A DNA stretch of 6,676 nt, taken from Deltaproteobacteria bacterium. GTDB lineage: Bacteria > Desulfobacterota > DSM-4660 > Desulfatiglandales > HGW-15. A program made the translations under genes and the position numbers. Location: assembly GCA_020342025.1 (NCBI GenBank), contig CP070840.1:459750-466425 (forward strand), written 5' to 3'. Shown here in pieces: positions 1-5,178 of the stretch (the stretch's first letter is position 1; every line of letters begins with the position of its first letter). The notes below the pieces were generated by a model. The model saw only the letters and a list, made by a program, of their open reading frames with translations, searched no databases and had not been told where the DNA came from.

Positions 1-75
1 AAAAAGGGAATCCTTGGTCGTTTACTCAAAAGATGAAGTTCAAACCCATTTGCAAATAATCGTGCGGAGGAATGA

Positions 76-585
76 ATGGCCTATATCGAGAAATTTCTGG
101 GAAGGCGCGTGGAGATACCTGAGGATCGTCGTTATTATGCAAAACAAGGCCTGTGGGCTAAATCTGAGGGGCAAGAAATTGTTTTCGGGCTGAGTGAACC
201 GGCGTTGGTTCTGCTCGGGGGCCTCAAGGATGTGGACTGGCTCGTTTCGGAGGGGGAGGGTGTTCAGGAGGGCGAGAGTGTCGTCTTTGCAATCACTGGA
301 AAAATCCTGTATATCGATTCACCCATAAAGGGGATTTTTGATTGCAATCCTAAGATCAAGAAATCCCCAGACCTCATATCAAGCGATCCTTATGGCAAGG
401 GGTGGTTGTTCAGAATCGCACCAGACGAGGGGACGGAAAAGGCATTAGAAAGGTTGGCGGATGCTGCTGGCTACATTGAGAGTCTCAAGGGTACGGAGGG
501 ATTCAAGAATCCGGAAGGGCTAAAGGGGGGCGTCTCGGGGATTTGTAAGGCGGTCTATACGGGTATAGGAGAGCAGAAGATCTGA
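76..585 (+). CDS. gcvH: GcvH-like lipoyl-carrier protein
   Basis: This 169-residue protein resembles the H protein of the glycine cleavage system, which carries a swinging lipoyl arm on one lysine. The family pattern runs from the N-terminal strands (about residues 24-70, a G-x-W start and an E-G-E-x-V-x-E-G-E turn) through the lipoyl hairpin at 74-90 to the conserved S-S-D-P-Y-G-K-G-W-L block at 102-111. Lys76, just before the S-P-x-x-G turn (82-86), is the likely lipoylation site; the hairpin seems one residue shorter than in classical H proteins. The C-terminus has an extra tail of about 45 residues beyond the usual 125-130. GGAGGA at 66-71 precedes the ATG. No gcvT or gcvP is visible; the gene is followed by a thioredoxin-fold protein and a methyltransferase, so it may serve another lipoyl-dependent process, as GcvH-like LbpA does in sulfur oxidation. 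The family is secure, the role is not. Confidence 0.88.
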   Translation: MAYIEKFLGRRVEIPEDRRYYAKQGLWAKSEGQEIVFGLSEPALVLLGGLKDVDWLVSEGEGVQEGESVVFAITGKILYIDSPIKGIFDCNPKIKKSPDLISSDPYGKGWLFRIAPDEGTEKALERLADAAGYIESLKGTEGFKNPEGLKGGVSGICKAVYTGIGEQKI

Positions 586-664
586 AAGGCTTGGGGGATC
601 ACCTGCTATCCGAGTCTATATTTAACCATCGGCCGATTTTACTTCATGGGAAGGATTGGTAGAT

Positions 665-961
665 ATGACCAATCAAAGTGTTTTTGTGGAGATTGTCGCC
701 AAAAAAAAGGGGTGCATGCTTTGCGACTTGGCGATAGGAATCCTGGAAGAAATTGCTCCGGAATTTGACGACGGCATGCTAAGATGGGATGTGGTGGATG
801 TGGGAGATCGGGCTGGCTTGGCGAGGTTCGATGAGTTGACCAACATATGTGGTCAAAGGCCCGCAGTTCCTTCCATTGTCATCAACGAAAGAATAGCTTT
901 TGATCACATCCCCGATTTTGAAGCGCTCTCGGAAGCTGTTCGACAGGCTATGGTCGGTTAA
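665..961 (+). CDS. Thioredoxin-fold protein with CxxC
   Basis: This small cytoplasmic redox protein has 98 residues and no signal peptide. After a first beta strand (residues 5-12) comes the active-site motif C17-M-L-C20 at the start of a helix, and near the end the V-P-S-I segment that supplies the cis-proline of thioredoxin and glutaredoxin folds. The ATG at 665 is preferred because A-A-G-G-A at 651-655 lies 9 bases upstream; an in-frame TTG at 656 touches that ribosome binding site and is a poorer start. It lies 79 bases after the GcvH-like gene and 81 bases before the methyltransferase. It matches the two minus-strand UxxC proteins at 3763-4056 and 5179-5475 in length and layout, making it the cysteine-containing member of the local trio. 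A dithiol reductant or thiol-transfer role is inferred; the partner is unknown. Confidence 0.85.
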   Translation: MTNQSVFVEIVAKKKGCMLCDLAIGILEEIAPEFDDGMLRWDVVDVGDRAGLARFDELTNICGQRPAVPSIVINERIAFDHIPDFEALSEAVRQAMVG

Positions 962-1020
962 GAGTATTAGGGCCTGTCATAAATATTCCACGATTGAAAA
1001 AAATGTTTGTGTTCGAATTT

Positions 1021-1036
1021 CCTCCTCATGGGAGGT
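1021..1036 (+). promoter_or_regulatory. Hairpin covering the methyltransferase RBS
   Basis: CCTCC at 1021-1025 can pair with GGAGG at 1031-1035 around a 5-base loop. The right arm is the Shine-Dalgarno sequence of the methyltransferase starting at 1043, 7 bases further on. Folding would hide the ribosome binding site, so this could be a simple translational switch, but a 5-bp stem made from an anti-SD-like pyrimidine run can also arise by chance. Confidence 0.35.
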
Positions 1037-1042
1037 GCAAAG

Positions 1043-1918
1043 ATGGAATTTAAACTGACAACAGAAGAGAAAACGCGGATCGAGAAGAGCATCCGGCAGA
1101 AATATACGAAGGTTGCCACAAAACCAGACGGCCTTTTCCAATACCCTACCGGGCTGGCAGGCCTGGCAGCATCGGGTTACGACTCCGAGCTTATAGGAGC
1201 CCTCCCCGAGCCTGTTGCAGCGTCTTACTGCGGGGTGGGAAACCCTTTCGCGTTGGGGCCGATACGGAAGGGGGAAGCGGTCCTAGATATTGGGAGCGGC
1301 GCGGGTGTAGATGCTCTTCTGGCCGGTATGATGGTGGGCCCTGAAGGGAAGGTGGCGGGCATTGAAATGGTACCGGAAATGCTCGCACGAGCGAAAGAGA
1401 ATCTTCGGATGACGGATCTCAAAAATGTTACCTTTGTTGAAGGATCCGCGGAGAAAATACCCTTTCCCGATGCAAGCTTTGACGTGGTGATTTCCAATGG
1501 AGTGTTCAACTTAATCGTCGATAAGGCCAAAGCTCTGGAAGAGGCATTAAGAGTCCTGAAGCCTCAGGGAAGATTCCATATCGCGGATCAAATACTGGTT
1601 GGCCAATTACCCAGCGACAGGGAAGCTCGTGTGAAGAGCTGGTTTCAATGAGAAGGGGGAGCCATACCGGGAAAGGATTTCCTGGCATTGTTCAGCCAAA
1701 CAGGGTTTGCCGGAATAGAATTTGTGGCGGAAACCGGTTTCAATAGTTCCCCTGTCACAAAGGGTGCATTGTTTCGCGCCAAGAAACCGTTCATCTCGAC
1801 GGTTAAAGAAGAGGGAAGGGGAGAAAATGCCTTGCCCTCTCCTACTGAAACGAAATCTTCGAAGAGCCAAGGGGAGGGAAAAGGAGAGCTGAGCGCAGAA
1901 GAAGTCCGCTCCACCTGA
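1043..1918 (+). CDS. ArsM-like SAM methyltransferase, Sec at 203
   Basis: Read with the in-frame UGA at 1649-1651 as selenocysteine, this is a 291-residue class I methyltransferase. It has the SAM-binding motif D-I-G-S-G-A-G (82-88), an acidic strand end (G-I-E, about 106-108), V-V-I-S-N-G-V-F-N-L (148-157) and R-V-L-K-P-x-G (170-176). Beyond the UGA the same frame continues the family C-terminus: E-G-G-A-I-P, D-F-L-A-L-F, T-G-F and G-A-L-F-R-A-K-K-P. W200-x-x-U203-x-G-G-A aligns with W-x-x-C-x-G-G-A of ArsM-type arsenite methyltransferases, whose Cys there binds As(III). The other classical As-binding Cys (in S-N-C-V) is Gly153 here; C63 (Y-C-G-V-G-N-P) is the only Cys seen before Sec. The substrate may therefore be another metalloid or a thiol. 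ATG 1043 has GGGAGG six bases upstream; the in-frame TTG at 1007 has no such site. The last 42 residues (about 250-291) are low-complexity and unlike the family. Alternative: a pseudogene with a nonsense mutation. Confidence 0.82.
1667..1685 (+). promoter_or_regulatory. Candidate bacterial SECIS hairpin
   Basis: Bases 1667-1674 pair with 1678-1685 (eight pairs, one of them G-U) around the three-base loop GGA. The loop begins 24 bases after the UGA at 1649-1651 and has G in its first two positions. These match the usual description of bacterial SECIS elements: a short stem-loop inside the coding region, apical loop roughly 16-37 bases after UGA, with a guanine in the loop for SelB binding. Pairing was done by eye without energies. 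Confidence 0.65.
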
Positions 1919-1927
1919 CCCAGTGAA

Positions 1928-1950
1928 TCTAGCTCTGGATGAGCTGTAGA
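1928..1950. terminator. Weak hairpin between convergent genes
   Basis: In the 57-base gap between the convergent methyltransferase and HesB-like genes, TCTAGCTC (1928-1935) pairs with GAGC and TAGA (1941-1950) with a two-base bulge and a five-base loop. The position suits a two-way transcription end, but there is no T-run on either side, so factor-independent termination is doubtful. Confidence 0.25.
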
Positions 1951-1975
1951 GACGAAGGAAAAGGCGCCAATCCTA

Positions 1976-2296
1976 TCAGGCGCAACAGGGATCACCGCTG
2001 GTCTGGGTCTCTGGCAAAGGATTTTCCGGGGTGATTTGAAACCAGGCCATCCCATCTTTTTCAGCGAAATCTATCGTAATTCGACCGAGTCGTTCGATGA
2101 GGTCTTTCGCAATCACATAGGTCACGCCGTTTGCTTTATAGCTCTTGTCGCCCTCTTTCAACGCGTCAACAGCCAGGGCTAGGTACGGACCTTCGCAGCA
2201 TGCCTCTGCCACCTGAATCCGAATCGGAGCTTGGACCGAGTTCTCCTGGAGGTAATTATCTATTTTCTCCTGGGCCTTTTCTGTGACTTCGATCAT
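1976..2296 (-). CDS. HesB/IscA-like A-type Fe-S family protein
   Basis: This 106-residue protein has the HesB/IscA fold pattern: an M-I-x-V-T-E-x-A start, an A-C-C-E-G-P turn at 32-37 where A-type carriers have their first Cys, two strands with I-T-I-D-F (73-77), and a Cys pair near the C-terminus (C104, C105). A-type proteins carry Fe-S clusters or iron through three Cys, normally C...C-G-C; here both sites are C-C pairs instead, so binding may differ. The ATG at 2296 is chosen because an AAGGAGT site lies about 5 bases upstream; a longer in-frame reading to 2344 adds residues unlike the family. It follows the HMA gene at 179 bases and ends the minus-strand block. The stop is UGA followed at once by UAG. 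An Fe-S or metal role is inferred from the family. Confidence 0.82.
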   Translation of the reverse strand: MIEVTEKAQEKIDNYLQENSVQAPIRIQVAEACCEGPYLALAVDALKEGDKSYKANGVTYVIAKDLIERLGRITIDFAEKDGMAWFQITPENPLPETQTSGDPCCA

Positions 2297-2362
2297 GGTT
2301 ACTCCTTTCGTTTCGTATTCTTTGACAAACCTCAGATTTTTCAAAAGTGTGTTCAGTAACTT

Positions 2363-2479
2363 CTATGGCCATTGTTCTTTTTCTTGGTGAACTTCCTGGC
2401 TCGGCGCTTTTTCCACCGCCTCAATAATACACGCCTTCCACGCTCGAGAACAGGGAGAAGACCATTCTCTAGCGCTCAT
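2363..2479 (-). CDS. Possible tiny coupled ORF (38 aa)
   Basis: The ATG overlaps the UGA stop of the HMA gene in an ATGA arrangement typical of translational coupling, and the frame stays open for 38 codons to a TAG. The product has Trp at three positions and two Cys, with no domain I recognise and no Shine-Dalgarno beyond the coupling. It may be chance in the 179-base gap before the HesB-like gene. No other gene is visible there. Confidence 0.2.
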   Translation of the reverse strand: MSAREWSSPCSRAWKACIIEAVEKAPSQEVHQEKEQWP

Positions 2480-2697
2480 GGTTCTGATGGACTTCCGACA
2501 AATCCGATCTTGAATAAGGCTTGGCACATCTGTTGAGGGTCGATGACCTCCCCATCGTAGTGGACCACAGCCTTCTTCTCTGGATAGCTGGCTTCTGCTT
2601 TTTGAACGCCATCCAAATCTTCAAGCGTGCGGACAACGTTTAATTCACACCCAACACAGTCCATTCCTTTAACGTGCAAAACAATCTTGTCGCGCAT
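2476..2697 (-). CDS. HMA-domain metal-binding protein (CopZ/MerP-like)
   Basis: This is a single heavy-metal-associated domain of 73 residues. G11-M-D-C14-V-G-C17 is the GMxCxxC metal loop, followed by a helix, a D-G-V turn, a second strand pair (about residues 33-47) and a closing I-G-F, the order of the beta-alpha-beta-beta-alpha-beta ferredoxin-like fold. Such proteins bind soft metals such as Cu(I) or Hg(II) through the two Cys and pass them on. There is no signal peptide, so it resembles a cytosolic CopZ-type chaperone more than periplasmic MerP. GGAGGA lies five bases before the ATG, inside the 13-base gap after the mini-SMC stop, so the two are almost certainly co-transcribed. No P-type ATPase or mer gene is in the window; the metal cannot be named. 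Confidence 0.88.
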   Translation of the reverse strand: MRDKIVLHVKGMDCVGCELNVVRTLEDLDGVQKAEASYPEKKAVVHYDGEVIDPQQMCQALFKIGFVGSPSEP

Positions 2698-2710
2698 CGG
2701 GGTCCTCCAA

Positions 2711-3709
2711 CTAACAACATTTATAAAGCCTCAGGAGACTTTCGGTCATGACGAAGTAGAACTTCATAAATGAAGAACCATCCCATCGCGTCCTTACCCC
2801 ATGCAGCGTATCTGCCAACTGTATCGTACTTCGGAGGTGGGTAATCATGATGAGTTGTTTATGTTGGGCGAGGGTCTTGAGTAGGGACTGCATGGACTTG
2901 TGATTGGTGTAATCCAGCGAGGGTTCCACTTCATCAAGCAGATAGAATGGACTGTCTAATTGCTCAAACATGGCCAATTTTAACGCCAGACTGGTTACGG
3001 ACTTTTCCCCTCCCGAAAGTTGATGCGCCTTGCGTTTCCGATTCCCTGGCAAAGTAACCTCCACTTCCAATCCTTTTCGGCCATTTTGCTCAAGGACTTG
3101 GAGTTGCCCTTCTCCTAATGGGAACAAGAAGTCCAGGTACCGACGGAAGAGGGGATCTATACGCTTATAGATGCTATTGGCTAAATCCACTGTACCTTCT
3201 GTGGATAATATTTTCTCAACCCAGTGAAACCGCTGCCATGGATCTAATGAGATCATGTCATTGATCTGTTCCTGCCTGACAATGGACTTCAGGGCATGGG
3301 GTAGATTCAAGTTTATCAACTCTTGCTCGTACTCTTGCCGCTGAAATTTTTCCTTCTGAACCCCATACACATCTTTTCCGTTCTTCGTCATCTCTCGAAG
3401 AAGGCGTACCGCAGGCGCATTTCTTTCTGTTCCTCTCCTGAATACCAATTCCACGCGAATGCGTGAGGCAGGGGGATAGTCCTTGCTGCCAAAAAAGAAC
3501 AAATCCTCTTTTTCGTGACAACGAAGACGTTCCAAATCATCCTCCCCGAGAGCCCACACGATGGCATCCAGTATATTAGATTTTCCAACGCCGTTATTGC
3601 CCATGATCACGCCGATATCTGGTCGAAAGCGCATTTCTGTAAGTTCTGAAAAGGATTTGAATCCCTCGATGTTCACATCTTCCAAGAAAAATTTCTCTGA
3701 GTTACCCAT
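2711..3709 (-). CDS. Coil-less SMC-type ATPase head
   Basis: This 332-residue protein contains both halves of an SMC ATPase head, joined almost directly. The N-terminal half has I-E-G-F-K-S-F (14-20), Walker A G37-N-N-G-V-G-K43-S-N and a Q-loop (Q146) followed by an SMC-like helix. The C-terminal half has the ABC signature L-S-G-G-E-K-S (231-237), Walker B Y-L-L-D259-E260-V, the D-loop S-L-D (264-266), switch His291 in I-T-H, and the closing L-A-D-x-L-x-G-V typical of SMC C-termini. A full SMC has several hundred residues of coiled coil and hinge between the halves; here only about 20-30 remain. All catalytic motifs are intact, so it should bind and hydrolyse ATP as a head-to-head dimer. ATG 3709 gives the usual SMC N-terminus with a purine-rich stretch upstream; ATG 3742 or TTG 3766 (overlapping the upstream stop) are alternatives. 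It lies between the UxxC protein and the HMA protein. Its target is unknown. Confidence 0.85.
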   Translation of the reverse strand: MGNSEKFFLEDVNIEGFKSFSELTEMRFRPDIGVIMGNNGVGKSNILDAIVWALGEDDLERLRCHEKEDLFFFGSKDYPPASRIRVELVFRRGTERNAPAVRLLREMTKNGKDVYGVQKEKFQRQEYEQELINLNLPHALKSIVRQEQINDMISLDPWQRFHWVEKILSTEGTVDLANSIYKRIDPLFRRYLDFLFPLGEGQLQVLEQNGRKGLEVEVTLPGNRKRKAHQLSGGEKSVTSLALKLAMFEQLDSPFYLLDEVEPSLDYTNHKSMQSLLKTLAQHKQLIMITHLRSTIQLADTLHGVRTRWDGSSFMKFYFVMTESLLRLYKCC

Positions 3710-3762
3710 CTTTTGCCCTTCCCTTGGCTCCACTCGGCCCATTTCTACAGCGTTTAACAAGA

Positions 3763-4056
3763 TCAACTTTTGTTTTTTTCCTGGTGCCGACGACGAATCT
3801 CAGCGCACAACTCCTCCTGCATGGGAATGATGGCCTCATAGAGCAGTTCTCCATCCAGGGCGACGCTTGGGAGAGACTTGGCTTTAAGCTCCTTGAAGCG
3901 CTGGATTCCTTCCCGGGTGCGCATATCCCACTCTCGCACGTCTATCAGGTCTTGAATATCCTCCGGTAAAACCTTCACCGACTCCGCCATATAGACGCAG
4001 GCGAGTCATTGGTTAAAATCGGTCAGAAGTACATCCACAATTACTTTTTCTGACAT
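3763..4056 (-). CDS. Thioredoxin-fold selenoprotein, UxxC (97 aa)
   Basis: The frame runs from ATG 4056 (preceded by G-A-G-G-G about six bases upstream) through an in-frame UGA at 4006-4008 to a UGA stop at 3763-3765. With Sec at residue 17 the protein has a first strand (V5-L11), the motif U17-L-A-C20 opening a helix, and L-P-S-V followed by D-G-E-L, the cis-Pro region and fourth strand of the thioredoxin fold. UxxC is a standard selenoprotein redox motif. Starting at the next ATG (3990) would discard the first strand and the whole active site, so a 75-residue product makes no structural sense. It resembles the protein at 5179-5475 (U-x-x-C-x-Y-M-A in both) and the CxxC protein at 665-961. 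It immediately precedes the mini-SMC. The substrate is unknown. Confidence 0.82.
3980..4007 (-). promoter_or_regulatory. Candidate bacterial SECIS hairpin
   Basis: Beginning inside the UGA itself, GACTCGCC (4007-4000 on the minus strand) pairs with GGC (3988-3986) and GAGTC (3984-3980) with one bulged G at 3985 and an 11-base loop. Starting the stem at the UGA and keeping a bulge resembles the E. coli fdhF element. The loop starts 7 bases after the UGA, closer than usual, so an inner pairing may matter in vivo. Found by eye. Confidence 0.5.
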
Positions 4057-4140
4057 TTTATTCCCTCTTAAAATCCCTCGCAGCCTCGCCTGAGCCCTCC
4101 TTTACAACAGGAATCTATAAGGGGGGACGAGAAAATCTGA

Positions 4141-4183
4141 CGGGATTGCTTCGCCCCCGAACTTATCGGGAGCTCGCAATGAC
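4141..4183. repeat. Intergenic palindromic repeat (GATTGCTTCGC type)
   Basis: ATTGC (4145-4149) and GCAAT (4176-4180) form the outer arms, and CCCGA (4156-4160) and TCGGG (4166-4170) an inner hairpin. Ends of the type GATTGCTTCGC and CTCGCAATGACA recur in many bacterial genomes as dispersed intergenic repeats (from memory). It sits between the TSCPD gene stop and the downstream selenoprotein gene and may act as an mRNA stabiliser or weak terminator. The rest of the 130-base gap (4057-4186) shows nothing clear. Confidence 0.6.
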
Positions 4184-4186
4184 ATT

Positions 4187-5155
4187 TCACGGATCTTTCG
4201 TGGTTCGCGAATATGGTTCTTTCATAATTTTGAAATCGATATTTTCACCCCTTGCTTCCAACATCCCCCAGGTCAAGAGGTTATCACGTATTGCGGGCCC
4301 TGTACTTATAAAATCGATCCCGCCTATTGTCCAATGCCCCCATTTTTTTATTTGACTGAAGAGGATAACCTGGGCTTCAAACTGCGCTACCATGGCTTCG
4401 AGTGCGGGGAATACGGTCTCATCTTGCAAGAAATGGGTCAAATCGCACACCATGTTCATTTCCAGTGCAAAAGGCTCGAAATCAGAAAACCCGGGGAGGT
4501 CCTGGAGGTATTGGCCAAAAAAGGCCATACCTCTTTTTTCACCCAACTGGAAGGATAAGACCTGGGGAAGGCGCACAAGGTAATCCCTTTCTTTCATGTC
4601 GAGTGAAGGAAAGTCATCTGGCTCTTGCCGCTGAGAATATCGAAAGTCCAGTTCTCCTTGAACGGCCAGGAGGCCCTCTTTTCGAATGAGGGCGAGTGTC
4701 TCCTCGTTATTCAAAGAGCTCCCCGTCAGGTTGCCGAGGCAATAGATGACCTCCACTTCCTCTCCGCGCATCTTCTGGATAACGTTTTGCAGCATGTCGT
4801 TACGCCCACCCAGATCTCCGATCAACCCGATGCGGCTCCTGGTCTTCGGGTCGTCATAGACCCGAAAGGAGCGTGCGGGTTCAATGGCGCCATCCCTGAC
4901 GGCTCTTAACGCTTTTCCCAATTGATCTGGACACGAAGTCCCATTTCTGCAATCGATCTCTTCAAGGAGGCCCAGTACCTCATTCATCGGTTTTCCCTCC
5001 AGGAACCGACTCACCAGCTGGGCGTTACCGGGGCATCCCCCGCCCACAAAACGAACCTCTCTGAGAACGCCCCCCTCTAATCGGAAATGGATCTCTGGAG
5101 GGCAGACCCCCTGAGTGTGAAAGATGTAACGTCGGGGTTCATTGTCCTGTTTCAA
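4187..5155 (-). CDS. TSCPD domain fused to degenerate phosphoesterase
   Basis: The 322-residue protein has two parts. Residues 10-85 are a TSCPD domain, named for T73-S-C-P-D77, with C18, C41, C69 and C75 as likely metal ligands; the domain is also found at the C-terminus of some adenosylcobalamin ribonucleotide reductases and as stand-alone proteins. Residues 108-310 follow a calcineurin-like (YfcE/MJ0936-type) phosphoesterase: I-G-L-I-G-D-L-G-G (109-117), C-L-G-N-L-T-G (139-145), A-V-Q-G-E-L-D (164-170) and a late F-I-S-T-G-P-A. The usual ligands (D-x-H, G-D, G-N-H-D, G-H-x-H) are mostly replaced, so hydrolysis is doubtful and a binding role is possible. The start is TTG 5155 with GAGG seven bases upstream, 23 bases after the UxxC gene stop, hence one operon. 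Function is unknown; the TSCPD call is firm, the phosphoesterase call is moderate. Confidence 0.82.
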   Translation of the reverse strand: MKQDNEPRRYIFHTQGVCPPEIHFRLEGGVLREVRFVGGGCPGNAQLVSRFLEGKPMNEVLGLLEEIDCRNGTSCPDQLGKALRAVRDGAIEPARSFRVYDDPKTRSRIGLIGDLGGRNDMLQNVIQKMRGEEVEVIYCLGNLTGSSLNNEETLALIRKEGLLAVQGELDFRYSQRQEPDDFPSLDMKERDYLVRLPQVLSFQLGEKRGMAFFGQYLQDLPGFSDFEPFALEMNMVCDLTHFLQDETVFPALEAMVAQFEAQVILFSQIKKWGHWTIGGIDFISTGPAIRDNLLTWGMLEARGENIDFKIMKEPYSRTTKDP

Positions 5156-5178
5156 GAGAGAACCTCGAAATCAAGGCA

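Noticed and set aside
3..59. Tail of an upstream gene ending at TAA 57-59
   Set aside because: An open frame of 18 codons at the window edge is too short to recognise or to tell from chance.
583..700. Read-through of the GcvH-like UGA stop
   Set aside because: The frame stays open after 585, but the protein is already longer than its family, the added residues match nothing I know, and the next gene lies in another frame with its own ribosome site.
1640..1700. Frameshift or sequencing error in the methyltransferase
   Set aside because: Both sides of the UGA are in the same frame, so no indel is needed, and the UGA sits exactly at a conserved Cys position. A point nonsense mutation cannot be fully excluded.
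1191..1870. Several minus-strand open frames opposite the methyltransferase
   Set aside because: They are antisense to a well-supported gene, lack ribosome sites and have compositions typical of shadow frames.
2345..2478. Sec read-through of the HMA stop giving a basic tail
   Set aside because: The extension is very Arg/Lys-rich and unlike HMA proteins. The domain is complete at the stop and already has its CxxC.
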